64,000 bases of DNA from Planctomycetota bacterium (GCA_003669605.1 QWOP01000025.1:1-64000); one strand, 5' to 3'. Shown: positions 52,881 to 61,800, numbered from the stretch's first letter. Made by a program: numbers and translations. Notes: generated by a model not told the origin, from the sequence alone.

Positions 52881-53732
52881 TCAGGGGCCTTGTTTGCCGC
52901 CGTGGCCCGTCCGATCGTCCGATCCGATGGGCCGCTCAGAGGGAGAGGGCTCATCGAAAAGCACCAGTGCCCGGGGGAGTGTCGAATCGATGATCCGCGA
53001 TAACGCGACCACGAAGCCGATGACGCCGTCCCGCCACCCTCCCTGGATGCACCACGCCTTAGCAAACGCTCCCACGCCGCGCAGCGGCAGCATCCAAGCC
53101 GACGTCCGTTCTCCCTTGGCGCGGAGGATGGCGGCCTTCGGAACGGCATACCGGATCGAGCGGCAGAGGATCTCCGCAGGGGAACGAAAACTGTGGTGGA
53201 GGATCGATCCTGGCGCCAATCGCGGCGGCGTTGCGCCGCGCACCTGCTCGTGAACTGAATGATCGCTGAAGCCCGATCGGGTGCGGTTGAACAGCCGCAA
53301 CACCCGCTCGCCCCCCCAGGGCCCATACCGCACCTCACGACAGCCGATGAACGTCCGCCGTCGCCATTCCCAGCAGGTGTCTGGATCGGAGAGATCGAGC
53401 GTGGCGATTCCCCGGAGCGCTTCCTCGTCGAGGGCCTCGTCGGCATCGAGCGAGAGGATCCAGTCATAAGACGCCAGTTCGACGGCGCGGCGCTTCTGTG
53501 GACCGTAGCCGAGGAACGCCTGGTGTTCGAGGCGGGCAGCGAAAGCCTGGGCGATGGCGGATGTGGCATCAGTCGATCCGGAGTCGAGCACGAGTCTCTC
53601 GGCGCAGCACTCGACACTCGCCAGCGTGGTCGCCAAGTGGCAGGCAGCGTTGAGCGTGATCACGATGGCGGTGACTGGCAGACTGCCGGTGGTCTGTCTC
53701 TCTGCTGCTGGATTGCGCTGGATCGCGCTCAT
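52881..53732 (-). CDS. Glycosyltransferase family 2, LPS-core WaaE/KdtX type
   Basis: A 283-aa GT-A fold glycosyltransferase. It begins with VTAIVITLNAACHLATTL and has LVLDSGSTDATSAIA and LSLDADEALDEE, where the aspartates bind the sugar nucleotide and metal. Its middle (GCREVRYGPWGGERVLRLF) and HHSFRSPAEILCRSIRYA resemble the lipopolysaccharide core glucosyltransferase group. Near the C-terminus a hydrophobic stretch may attach it to the membrane. Its ATG overlaps the stop of the upstream histidine kinase by 4 bases (ATGA), so it is translationally coupled to it. A role in envelope glycan or LPS-core synthesis is inferred from family and from the lipid A genes nearby. Confidence 0.87.
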   Translation of the reverse strand: MSAIQRNPAAERQTTGSLPVTAIVITLNAACHLATTLASVECCAERLVLDSGSTDATSAIAQAFAARLEHQAFLGYGPQKRRAVELASYDWILSLDADEALDEEALRGIATLDLSDPDTCWEWRRRTFIGCREVRYGPWGGERVLRLFNRTRSGFSDHSVHEQVRGATPPRLAPGSILHHSFRSPAEILCRSIRYAVPKAAILRAKGERTSAWMLPLRGVGAFAKAWCIQGGWRDGVIGFVVALSRIIDSTLPRALVLFDEPSPSERPIGSDDRTGHGGKQGP

Positions 53733-55525
53733 CGTCCGCCTTCATCCGTGAGTTCGGGGGGGGAGGGGAGGTCAGTCGCGGAGCCTGATTCCCGGGGACC
53801 GCTACCGATGATGGTGCCTCCCGGCAAGTCGGGTGGCTCTGGAAAGTCCGCGGCGGGGTGGGGCTCGTCACCAGCTTGATGGAGGGGGAATTCGAGGTGG
53901 AACGTGCTCCCCTCGCCGAGACGGCTATCGGCGCGGATATCGCCGCCATGTTCGTGGAGGATCTTCTGGCTCACAGTCAGCCCCAGCCCGGTACCGCGCG
54001 AACCCTTGGTGGAGACGAAGAGCTTGAAGATCTGGGCGAGCGTCTCCTCCGACATGCCTTCGCCGTTGTCGGTGATCGTGATTCGCACAAGCTTCCGCGT
54101 TCGATCACAGTGAACGCGGATCTCCACTTCCGCTCCTTGCCGCCCCTCAACAGCGTCGAGTGCGTTGCTGACGACGTTGAGCACAGCCCGCGAGATTCCC
54201 TCCGGATCAAACAGCATCCGGGGGAGATCGGCCGGCGGCGTCCAGCGGAGGGTGGTCCCCGATTCCTCGGCACGGTGGTGGACCGTCTCGACGATGTCGG
54301 TGATCAACGCCGTCAGGTCCGAGGGCACTGGGTCGGGTTCGCGCTCCTTGCTGAACGAGAGCATGTCCATGACCAGCGAGGAGATCTTATTTTGGTTGCG
54401 GGAGACGATCTGCCAGCCCTTGGTAAGCACGGCCAGGTCTTCGTTCTCCAGCCCCATCTCCACCAGATAACTGCCACCGCGAATCCCCTGGAGGATGTTT
54501 TTGATGTGGTGGGAAAGAGTGGCAATCGTGTGGCCGACCGCCGCCAGCCGCTCAGACTGCACCATCGCCGAGTAATAGGTGGTGTCTTCCACAGCCAGCG
54601 CTGCCTGATGGCCGATGGCCACCATCAACTTGAGGTGCTCGTCGGTGAACTGTCGTTGGCCGGGCCCCATCGCCTCTGCCAGCGGGGTGGTGGTGTCGAC
54701 GTAAAGAATGCCGACGGTGCCATAGCGGCCCTGCATCGGCACGCAGATCGCTTCTCGGACACCGGTCCGCATCACGCTGTGACCGGTGTTGAAGCGGTCG
54801 TCGTCCTGGGCATCGCTTGTCAGCACTCCTTCGCCCCGCTCCAGCACGTAGTCGAGGATCGTCCGGCTGATGGCCATCGAGGAGACGTTGGCCGAACGCC
54901 GGTCGCGGCGGGCCTTGGTCTTGAGTTGGCGGGTTTCCGGGTCAAGGAGCATCACACAGCCGCGGTCGGCCTCGACCCATTCGAAAACCAGTTGCAGAAT
55001 GCGGCCCAGGAGCTCGTCGATGTCGAGGGTGTGGCTGACTGCCAGTGCGGTGCGGTACATCACCTGCAGATTGCTGCGGGCCCGGGCCAGCCAGCGGTTA
55101 TCGGTGTCTCCCGGTGGCCCATCCAGCGGTGCGTTGATCGCCTCCTCGCGGAATGATTTCACGATCCGCGAGCCGTCATCACCGCGGACAGCGGGCACGA
55201 TGTCGATGCCGACGTCGTCTGGCTGGCGGGCCGTCTCCCTGGAATAGACCAGGAGCGTTCGCCCCACGAGGATCTGGTCGCCGTTCTTCAGTTCGGCCCG
55301 CTCCACCCGCTGGTTGTTGACGAACGTACCATTGGAACTTTTCAGGTCGCCGACGACGTGGTTCTCGGCGACCAAACGAATCTCTGCATGACGCCGGGAG
55401 ACCTCGTTGTCCTCGAGTTGCACCAGATTGCCTGCCTCGCGGCCGATGCTCACGGCTCCCTCCCGGGAGGCGAGATCGTAGCGAACGCCGCGGTTGCGGC
55501 CCTGGATGACGAAGAGCGACGGCAA
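53729..55525 (-). CDS. Soluble FHA-GAF sensor histidine kinase
   Basis: A 598-aa cytoplasmic kinase with no membrane segment. An N-terminal FHA domain (about 5-100; Gly28-Arg29, SRRH at 43-46, SSNGTFVN at 63-70) binds phosphothreonine. A GAF domain follows (about 150-310). The histidine kinase part has an H-box TLSHHIKNIL with likely phosphoacceptor His339, an N-box NVVSNALDAVEG, DNGEGM and GTGLGLTVSQKI. The tail is proline-rich and disordered. The frame is open for 495 more codons upstream, across the divergent peptidase gene, but conserved sequence starts at LPSLFVIQGRNRG, so I chose TTG 55525 (GGAG about 9 bases before). No response regulator is adjacent. FHA input suggests control by Ser/Thr kinases such as the one at 21985. 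Confidence 0.9.
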   Translation of the reverse strand: MPSLFVIQGRNRGVRYDLASREGAVSIGREAGNLVQLEDNEVSRRHAEIRLVAENHVVGDLKSSNGTFVNNQRVERAELKNGDQILVGRTLLVYSRETARQPDDVGIDIVPAVRGDDGSRIVKSFREEAINAPLDGPPGDTDNRWLARARSNLQVMYRTALAVSHTLDIDELLGRILQLVFEWVEADRGCVMLLDPETRQLKTKARRDRRSANVSSMAISRTILDYVLERGEGVLTSDAQDDDRFNTGHSVMRTGVREAICVPMQGRYGTVGILYVDTTTPLAEAMGPGQRQFTDEHLKLMVAIGHQAALAVEDTTYYSAMVQSERLAAVGHTIATLSHHIKNILQGIRGGSYLVEMGLENEDLAVLTKGWQIVSRNQNKISSLVMDMLSFSKEREPDPVPSDLTALITDIVETVHHRAEESGTTLRWTPPADLPRMLFDPEGISRAVLNVVSNALDAVEGRQGAEVEIRVHCDRTRKLVRITITDNGEGMSEETLAQIFKLFVSTKGSRGTGLGLTVSQKILHEHGGDIRADSRLGEGSTFHLEFPLHQAGDEPHPAADFPEPPDLPGGTIIGSGPRESGSATDLPSPPELTDEGGR

Positions 55526-55760
55526 GGGGTGAACTCCGGGCGGCGGGTAGGAATTATGGCAAGCCGACCCGGAAGGGATTTTGTCACAGCGCACCCCAGC
55601 CGGGAAGAAGAAAGATTGCCAGCAGACCGCGACGGCCGCAGGCGTCAACGGTGTTCCCGCCGGACGGTGCTGTCGGCTTGGTAGACTTTGTCTCCTCTCG
55701 GCTCGTACTGCCGACCCTTTCGGTCGGCCGGATTGGAATCCGCGGCGCCGTCGAGCAGCA

Positions 55761-55782
55761 CATTGACCAGGGCATTGACCAG
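55761..55782 (+). repeat. Direct repeat of cattgaccag upstream of the M28 gene
   Basis: cattgaccag occurs at 55761-55770 and 55773-55782, two bases apart, 32 bases before the peptidase start. It lies in the divergent region with the kinase gene and could be an operator, but nothing proves it. Confidence 0.4.
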
Positions 55783-55813
55783 CCTGAAAAACGTTTTCAC
55801 CCGGGAGGAATAC

Positions 55814-57955
55814 ATGCTTGTGCCATCGAAGAGAGCGGGGGTGTCCGCGGCCGTCTGGATCCTGATGCTGACGGTGGCCTGCACGGAGCCTGGGGGCCCA
55901 AGTCACTCTCAAGAGCCGGTTCCCCCGCCGGCCGATCCTGCCGCCCTGGAGGCTCTGCCGGCTGCCGCTGCGCCGCTGGCTGCCACGCCTCCCCGGCCTC
56001 CCCGAGTGCTGACGCCGCCTGAGGCCGCCAGGCGCGACCGGCTGCGGAGCAGCGTGGCATGGCTGGCGTCTCCGGAGCGAGAGGGGCGTGGCCCCGGCAC
56101 CGCCGGCATCGATCAAGCCGGCGCATGGCTCGCCGAGCAGTTTGTCGCCCTCGGACTCGACACCACCGTTGTCGGCGAGGAACCGTTTCAGTCGTTTCCC
56201 ATGACCCTCGATGCCCAACTCGGTGCTGCCGACGAAAATGCCCTGCAGCTCGTCGCGCCTCCCGCAGGCGACGGTACTGCGGCGGTGCAGACACTCGTCC
56301 TTGGGACCGACTACACACCTCTGGCTGCTGGAGGCTCGGGGGAGTTTGATCTGCCGCTGGTGTTCGCCGGCTACGGGATTACCGCCACCACGGAACAGTA
56401 CGACGATTTCGCCCCCCTCCAAGGCGACGGTGCCAAGGGAGCGGCGGTGGTGATCCTCCGCCAGGAACCGCAAAAGGATGATCCGCAGAGCAAGTTCGAC
56501 GGCAACCAGACGTCGCAGTACGCGGCGCTTTCGCGGAAGGTGGCCAATGCGTCGGAGCATGAGGTGGGAGGAGTGGTGTTTTGCAACGACGCCTCCAACA
56601 CCGAAGACGCCTTGATGGCGTTCACCCGCGCCGGCAGCGGTGCCGACAAAAGAACCCTGCCGGTGATCCAACTGAAGCGGTCGCGAGTGGATGCCATCGT
56701 GGAGCAGACGCTCGGGAAACGCTTGGCCGACCTCGAGAAGGCGATCGACGATGGGCCCACGCCGCAGTCTGCGCCGCTGTCGGGCTGGCGGATCCGCGGC
56801 AAGGTGTCGATCGATCGCTCGGAGACCGTGGCCCGGAATGTGTTGGCGATCCTCCCCGGCGTCGGTGCCGATGCCCCGGCTGTTGGCTCGGATCCGAGCG
56901 CCGTGGGGAATGCCGGACCGCATGGCGAGGCGACAGAAGCCCCTGCCGATCCGCACGCCACAGTGACCGTGGAGGCCGCTGGGCCGCCAGATGACGCGGC
57001 AGGACCGCATCGTCTAGCCGCGCCGGCTGTGGCGATTCTCCCCGCAGAAACCGTGATCCTGGGGGCCCACTACGACCACCTTGGCTATGGTGGGAGCAAT
57101 TCTGCCGCTCCGGGCGATTCGAGTGTCCATCACGGTGCCGACGATAACGCCAGCGGCACGGCGATGCTTGTTGAAGTAGCGCGGATGCTCGCCGAGGAGG
57201 GGCCGTACCCGCGGACGATCCTGTTTGCCGCCTTCTCCGGCGAGGAGCGCGGCTTGCTCGGCAGCGCCCACTACACCTCCAATGCCCCAGTGCCACTGGA
57301 TGACACCGTGGCGATGGTCAACCTCGATATGGTCGGCCGGCTCGACGGCGAGAAGTTGATCATCCATGGGACGGGCACGGGCAGTTTGCTCGACGGCATG
57401 ATCGATCGGCTGGGGGCCCGTTACGGTTTTCTCGTCACCAAGGATCCGGGTGGTTTCGGCCCCAGCGACCATGCCAGTTTCTACGCCAAGAAGGTCCCGG
57501 TGCTGCATATCTTCACCGGCACCCACACCGACTACCACCGGCCCACAGACACCGCCGAGAAGATCAACTACGACGGCATGGCGCGGGTGGCGCGGTTGGT
57601 GGTCGAGGCGGTGAAGGAATTGGCCAACGCTCCGCTGCGGCCAGAGTACATCGAGGTTGCCTCCAAACCGATGGCCCGCCGCGACGGCGATCGCCCCTAC
57701 TTCGGCAGCATTCCCGACTTTGCCAATCCAGGGAAGGGATATGCGATCTCCGGGGTTTCGAAGGATTCACCGGCAGCCCAGGGGGGGCTGCAGCCGGGTG
57801 ATCTGATCGTCCGTCTCGGAGAGAGCGCTGTCACCGGGCTGGATGATTTCGACAGCGCCCTCCGCAAGCACAAAGGGGGCGACACGGTTCCTGTCGTGGT
57901 GAAGCGCGGCGGGCAGGACGTGGCCTTGAGTGTCACCCTTGGGGCGCCAAAATAG
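55814..57955 (+). CDS. M28-family metallopeptidase lipoprotein with PDZ domain
   Basis: A 713-aa predicted lipoprotein (LMLTVAC lipobox, after a short basic start). A PA-like insert lies at about residues 170-320. The catalytic M28 domain has the zinc ligands in order: GAHYDHLG (His419), HHGADDNASG (Asp443), SGEERGLLGS (Glu477/Glu478), NLDMVGR and THTDYHRPTD. The C-terminus (about 640-710) is a PDZ domain (GGLQPGDLIVRLGE, DDFDSALRKHKGG). GGGAGGA lies 4-5 bases before the ATG. Family members are aminopeptidases or carboxypeptidases, usually exported; membrane anchoring on the periplasmic side is expected. It is divergent from the histidine kinase gene. A 6-bp hairpin overlaps the stop. Confidence 0.93.
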   Translation: MLVPSKRAGVSAAVWILMLTVACTEPGGPSHSQEPVPPPADPAALEALPAAAAPLAATPPRPPRVLTPPEAARRDRLRSSVAWLASPEREGRGPGTAGIDQAGAWLAEQFVALGLDTTVVGEEPFQSFPMTLDAQLGAADENALQLVAPPAGDGTAAVQTLVLGTDYTPLAAGGSGEFDLPLVFAGYGITATTEQYDDFAPLQGDGAKGAAVVILRQEPQKDDPQSKFDGNQTSQYAALSRKVANASEHEVGGVVFCNDASNTEDALMAFTRAGSGADKRTLPVIQLKRSRVDAIVEQTLGKRLADLEKAIDDGPTPQSAPLSGWRIRGKVSIDRSETVARNVLAILPGVGADAPAVGSDPSAVGNAGPHGEATEAPADPHATVTVEAAGPPDDAAGPHRLAAPAVAILPAETVILGAHYDHLGYGGSNSAAPGDSSVHHGADDNASGTAMLVEVARMLAEEGPYPRTILFAAFSGEERGLLGSAHYTSNAPVPLDDTVAMVNLDMVGRLDGEKLIIHGTGTGSLLDGMIDRLGARYGFLVTKDPGGFGPSDHASFYAKKVPVLHIFTGTHTDYHRPTDTAEKINYDGMARVARLVVEAVKELANAPLRPEYIEVASKPMARRDGDRPYFGSIPDFANPGKGYAISGVSKDSPAAQGGLQPGDLIVRLGESAVTGLDDFDSALRKHKGGDTVPVVVKRGGQDVALSVTLGAPK

Positions 57956-57970
57956 CCGGTTTTTCCGGCT
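57954..57970 (+). terminator. Hairpin at end of the M28 gene
   Basis: A perfect 6-bp stem (agccgg/ccggct) with a TTTTT loop, beginning at the second base of the TAG stop codon. The T run is in the loop and not after it, so it is a weak terminator candidate. Confidence 0.45.
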
Positions 57971-58143
57971 GTCTCGCTGGCGATACCAATGCCCTTTTTG
58001 GCCTTGAGCCATGAAGGGATCGCTGCCATAGTCCCGCCCCGAACCGGCCCTGTGCCGCGGCCACGGATGGTCGCGATGGAGGTGCCGGGCCCCCGTCCTC
58101 CGCCGCGGCGGACACGCGAGCGACCCAGCAAGGAGTGCTATCC

Positions 58144-58806
58144 GTGAAGTGGCAACTGGCAGCGATTTTCTGTGCGATCCTCGCGGTGCCGGCGCAGGCT
58201 CAGGTGCCGCAGCGCCCCGTCGCCCCGGCCGCCGCAGCTCCGGCGGCGGTTCCGGCGACGGCCCTCTCGGCCGCCTCCCCCGCCACCCATGTGGCGGTGA
58301 TCGACGTCGGCTACATCTTTAAAAATCACAACCGCTTTAAGGCGGCGATGGACAAGATGAAGGAAGACGTGATGGCGGAGGAGAACACCCTCAAGGCGGA
58401 TCGTGACCGGATCAACGGCATGATGGAACAGATCAAGGGCTTCAACGTCGGCACGCCTGAGTTTAAGAAACTTGAGTCCGATATCGCCAAGGCACAGGGC
58501 GACTTCAACGTCAACGCCCAGTTGAAGAAGAAGGAGTTCATGGAAGTCGAGGCCAAGGTCTACCTGCAGGTGTACACCGAGGTCGAGAAAGCTGTCGAGC
58601 AGTTTGCCCGTGAGCATCGGATCGCGATCGTCCATCGTTTCGACGGCGATCCGGTCGACAACAGCGATCGGAATCAGATCCTCCGCGGGATCACCAAGGC
58701 GATCGTGTACCTCGAGCCCGGCATCGACATCACGCCGGACATCCTCAAGATGCTCAACACGCCGGCGGTCGCCGCCCAGCCTGCCGCCCAGCCCCGCACC
58801 CGCTGA
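58144..58806 (+). CDS. OmpH/Skp-family periplasmic chaperone-like protein
   Basis: A 220-aa exported protein. A signal peptide of about 22 residues ends at AQA, followed by an Ala/Pro-rich linker. The body has the OmpH/Skp layout: a strand HVAVIDVGYIFKN, then a long charged coiled coil (about 60-150), then a closing strand region (HRIAIVHRF). In proteobacteria, Skp escorts outer-membrane proteins. The gene sits just before lpxC and lpxA, as skp does near the lpx genes in many Gram-negative bacteria, supporting that role. I chose GTG 58144 because AAGGAG (58130-58135) lies 8 bases upstream; GTG 58135 overlaps that site. A strong hairpin separates it from lpxC. Confidence 0.87.
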   Translation: MKWQLAAIFCAILAVPAQAQVPQRPVAPAAAAPAAVPATALSAASPATHVAVIDVGYIFKNHNRFKAAMDKMKEDVMAEENTLKADRDRINGMMEQIKGFNVGTPEFKKLESDIAKAQGDFNVNAQLKKKEFMEVEAKVYLQVYTEVEKAVEQFAREHRIAIVHRFDGDPVDNSDRNQILRGITKAIVYLEPGIDITPDILKMLNTPAVAAQPAAQPRTR

Positions 58807-58817
58807 ATAAAGCCCGT

Positions 58818-58848
58818 CCGTGGCCGCTCCGCCGAGGAGCGGCCACGG
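58818..58848 (+). terminator. 13-bp hairpin between OmpH and lpxC genes
   Basis: A perfect 13-bp stem (ccgtggccgctcc/ggagcggccacgg) with a 5-base loop, 11 bases after the ompH stop and 31 bases before the lpxC start. No U tract follows, so it may terminate weakly, attenuate or protect the upstream mRNA. Confidence 0.6.
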
Positions 58849-58879
58849 CGGCGTCTGCCCCCCCGCCCGCGGCCAGCCC

Positions 58880-59746
58880 ATGCCCTATTCCCTACCCGAG
58901 AGGCCGCAGCGCACCCTTCGCATGCCGGCGGTCGTCACCGGCCGCGGCTACTGGAGCGGGGTCGAGAACCGGGTGGAATTCCGCCCCTCGGCTGTCGGCA
59001 GCGGCGTCGTTTTCCTGCGATCTGATCTCGGGCCGGAGGCTCTGGTTCCGGCCGTGGTGGCCTCGGTGGTCGAGGCCCGTAACCGCACCCGGATCGAGCG
59101 CGGTCCGGCGTGTGTGCATCTCATCGAGCATGTCATGAGCGCCCTGGCCGGTCTGGGAATCGACAACTGCACCGTCGTGGTTACCGCTGAGGAGCTTCCC
59201 GGTATGGATGGTTCCGCACAGGCTTTTGTCGCCGCCCTCGATGGAGCGGGGGCTGTCGATCAGGAACTGCCCGCCGCACCGCTCGCGGTCGAGGCGACAG
59301 TCCGCGTGGGGAGCGATGTGTCGTGGATCGAGGCCTCTCCCCCTCGTTTCTCGGGGCTTTCAATCGAATACACGCTCGACTACGGCCCTGGGCCGATCGG
59401 CCGCCAACAACTCGATATCGACATCACGCCCACGGCCTATCGCGAACAACTCGCCGCGGCCCGGACCTTTCTGTCGATAGGGGACGCCGCCAGGCTGCGG
59501 GCGTCGGGGCTGGGGGCAACGGTGTCGCCGGGGGACTTGGTCCTCTTCGGACCCGATGGCCCTGTGGGTACTGCCTTACGCTGGCCGGACGAGTGCGTCC
59601 GCCACAAAGTGCTCGACGCCGTCGGCGATCTGGCACTCGCCGGCCGTCCTCTCCATGCCCACATCCGTGCCTTTCGGAGCGGACATGCCCTCAACGCCAC
59701 GCTCGTCGGCGAATTGCTGGCCCGCGCTGGCGACCAGTTGGCCTAA
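58880..59746 (+). CDS. lpxC: UDP-3-O-acyl-GlcNAc deacetylase LpxC
   Basis: The committed step of lipid A synthesis: a zinc enzyme that removes the N-acetyl group from UDP-3-O-acyl-GlcNAc. The 288 aa is slightly short of the usual 305. It has the zinc motif HLIEHVMSALAGLGIDN (the HxxEH site), the conserved PGMDGSAQAFV, RHKVLDAVGDLALAG with the third histidine and aspartate, and FRSGHALNATL with the catalytic histidine. ATG 58880 follows a linker with no strong ribosome site; the frame opens 60 bases earlier across the hairpin. lpxA begins 25 bases downstream, so the two form one operon. Confidence 0.96.
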   Translation: MPYSLPERPQRTLRMPAVVTGRGYWSGVENRVEFRPSAVGSGVVFLRSDLGPEALVPAVVASVVEARNRTRIERGPACVHLIEHVMSALAGLGIDNCTVVVTAEELPGMDGSAQAFVAALDGAGAVDQELPAAPLAVEATVRVGSDVSWIEASPPRFSGLSIEYTLDYGPGPIGRQQLDIDITPTAYREQLAAARTFLSIGDAARLRASGLGATVSPGDLVLFGPDGPVGTALRWPDECVRHKVLDAVGDLALAGRPLHAHIRAFRSGHALNATLVGELLARAGDQLA

Positions 59747-59771
59747 CGGCCCGACACGACTCGGAATCCCG

Positions 59772-60626
59772 ATGCTGGACCGCACGCCCCAATCCGATTC
59801 ACTCCCGCCGCAGCCGGTCGGCCCGGCGAAGGTGCATCCCACCGCCCTGGTGCCAGCCAACGCGTCGCTGGGGCCTGGTGTCCGGGTGGGGCCCCACTGC
59901 GTGGTCTCGCCGCGGGCCGTGATCGGCGCCGGCACGATCCTCGAGAACAACGTCACGATCATGGGAGAGGTGCGGATCGGAGAACGCAACCGGATCTTCC
60001 CCAACGCCGTCATCGGCGCCGATCCGCAGGACGTCAGCTACCGTGGCACCGACACGAGCGTCTCAATTGGAGACGACAACATTATCCGCGAGGGGGTGAC
60101 GATCAATCGGGCCAGCGAAAAGGAGGAGGGAGTGACCACCGTCGGGAGTCGCAACTTCCTCATGGCCTACTCGCACGTGGCCCACGATTGCCAGATTGGC
60201 GATCAGGTGATCATCGCCAACGGCACGCTCCTCGGCGGGCACGTCCGCATCCATTCCCACGCCTCGATCTCCGGCGGCGTCGCCGTGCACCACTGGGCTA
60301 CGATCGGCAGTTATGCCTTCGTGGCTGGGCTCTCCCGGGTGTTGCACGATGTGCCCCCCTACATGCTCTGCGAGGGCTCGCCGGCCCGGCCGCGGTGCGT
60401 GAATGTTGTGGCACTGCGGCGCGACGGTGTCGCTGCCGCCACGTTGACTGCAATCACCGAGGCGCATCGCCTGCTCTACCGGGCCCGCGTCGGGCAGGAG
60501 CGGGCCCGTGACATTCTCCGCTCCCAGGGAATGCTCGTCCCGGAGGTGGAGACGGTCCTGACATTTCTTTTCCAGCAGCAGGAGGGGCGGCACGGCCGCG
60601 CTCTGCAACGACGGAGGGCTGCATGA
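59772..60626 (+). CDS. lpxA: UDP-GlcNAc O-acyltransferase LpxA
   Basis: First acyltransferase of lipid A synthesis, loading a hydroxyacyl chain from ACP. The 284 aa has left-handed beta-helix hexapeptide repeats (PGVRVGPHCVVSPRAVIGAG, TILENNVTIMGEVRIG), the catalytic histidine in MAYSHVAHDCQIGD, and the C-terminal helical part after the coil. The turn that sets acyl-chain length in E. coli (Gly173) aligns here to the Gly in AFVAGLSR, which would fit a long chain; that is inference. The start, ATG 59772, is followed by a short nonconserved leader before KVHPTALV. Its stop overlaps the next gene by 4 bases. Confidence 0.95.
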   Translation: MLDRTPQSDSLPPQPVGPAKVHPTALVPANASLGPGVRVGPHCVVSPRAVIGAGTILENNVTIMGEVRIGERNRIFPNAVIGADPQDVSYRGTDTSVSIGDDNIIREGVTINRASEKEEGVTTVGSRNFLMAYSHVAHDCQIGDQVIIANGTLLGGHVRIHSHASISGGVAVHHWATIGSYAFVAGLSRVLHDVPPYMLCEGSPARPRCVNVVALRRDGVAAATLTAITEAHRLLYRARVGQERARDILRSQGMLVPEVETVLTFLFQQQEGRHGRALQRRRAA

Positions 60627-61705
60627 AGCGGATGCGGGTGGCGGTAGTTGGTTGCGGACACCTTGGCGCGATCCATGCTCGGTTGCTGGCCGGCCGATCC
60701 GATGCCCAGCTGGTGGCGGTGGTCGATCCGTTTCCCGCTGCGCGGGAGAAGGTGGCGGTCGAGCACCGCTGTGAGGCGCTGTCGGAACCGATGGATCTCG
60801 TCGGCAAGGTTGACGTGGCAATCGTCGCCGCTCCCACGGGCCGCCATGCCGCCGTGGCGCTGCCGCTTCTGGAGGCGGGCATTGATCTGCTCATCGAGAA
60901 GCCGATTGCCGCCACCGTGGAAGAGGCACGGAGCATCGTCACCACCGCCCGCCGCTATGGCCGGACCGTCGCGGTCGGGCATGTGGAGCGATTCAATCCG
61001 GCCTGGAGGATGGCCGTCGAGCGTGCCGGCCGGATCGTGTCGATCGAGTCGCTGCGACTGGCCCCGTTCACGTTCCGCTGTATGGATGTGGGGGTCGTTC
61101 ACGACCTGATGATCCACGACATCGATCTGGTCCTGTCGCTGGAGCCGGGGAGACTTGAGCGGGTGGATGCCCAGGGGCTCATCGCCACCGGCGGGCATGA
61201 GGACGCCGTCCGCGCTCAGTTGGTGTTCTCGTCGGGGTTGATCGCTCATCTCACCGCCTCGCGGATTCACCCTACGCTCCACCGTGGACTCTCGCTGTGG
61301 TCCTCTGAGGGGGTGGTGTCGGTTGACTTCCAGGCCAAGGCGGTCGAGGTGGTGGCCCCATCGCTGGCGGTGCGAACCGGTGGGTTTGTCGCCGATCACG
61401 TTCCGCTGGAGCAACGGGCAACGATGAAGGAGAAGTTTTTTACCGACATTCTCCCCCGGGAATCACTCGCGATCCCCGAAACCAACGCCATTGTCTGCGA
61501 GCACGACGACTTCCTCGGTGCTGTTCGCGACGGTCGGCAACCGCTGGTGCCCGCTTCTGCTGGCGCCGCGGCGCTGGAGATCGCCAACCGGGTGATCGAC
61601 ACGCTCCGCTGCACGCACTTCGGGGATGGGGACGGCCGCCGGACCGCTCATCCGCAGGCTCCGCCGATCGTGCCGCTGCCCGGCCGGCTCCGCCGCACCG
61701 GTTGA
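60623..61705 (+). CDS. Gfo/Idh/MocA oxidoreductase coupled to lpxA, possibly GnnA-like
   Basis: A 360-aa NAD(P)-dependent oxidoreductase. The Rossmann fold starts VAVVGCGHLGAIHARLL, and the family's EKPIAATVEEA and VGHVERFNPAW follow; MIHDIDLVLSL is at the usual catalytic-histidine position. Its ATG overlaps the lpxA stop (ATGA), so the two are co-translated. Gfo/Idh enzymes beside lpxA include GnnA, which oxidises UDP-GlcNAc at C3 so that GnnB can aminate it, giving 2,3-diamino-glucose lipid A. No GnnB-like aminotransferase is seen in this window, so that assignment is a hypothesis. Other sugar-dehydrogenase roles are possible. Confidence 0.85.
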   Translation: MKRMRVAVVGCGHLGAIHARLLAGRSDAQLVAVVDPFPAAREKVAVEHRCEALSEPMDLVGKVDVAIVAAPTGRHAAVALPLLEAGIDLLIEKPIAATVEEARSIVTTARRYGRTVAVGHVERFNPAWRMAVERAGRIVSIESLRLAPFTFRCMDVGVVHDLMIHDIDLVLSLEPGRLERVDAQGLIATGGHEDAVRAQLVFSSGLIAHLTASRIHPTLHRGLSLWSSEGVVSVDFQAKAVEVVAPSLAVRTGGFVADHVPLEQRATMKEKFFTDILPRESLAIPETNAIVCEHDDFLGAVRDGRQPLVPASAGAAALEIANRVIDTLRCTHFGDGDGRRTAHPQAPPIVPLPGRLRRTG

Positions 61706-61800
61706 TGAGGGCTGCATTCCCCCTGACGTGGCCGACGGCACTGCTGGGCAGGAGAGGCCCCAGTCGTCTCAGACCGGTTTTTTTAAAAAGGCCACCGCCG

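Noticed and set aside
55526-57010. Upstream extension of the histidine kinase frame across the M28 peptidase gene
   Set aside because: The extension lies antisense to a well-supported peptidase and has no domain; conserved FHA sequence starts at TTG 55525.
61706-61800. T7/A5 run (ggtttttttaaaaaggcc) as a bidirectional terminator between the oxidoreductase and ABC permease genes
   Set aside because: The AT palindrome is short and no GC stem flanks it; possible, but not enough to list.
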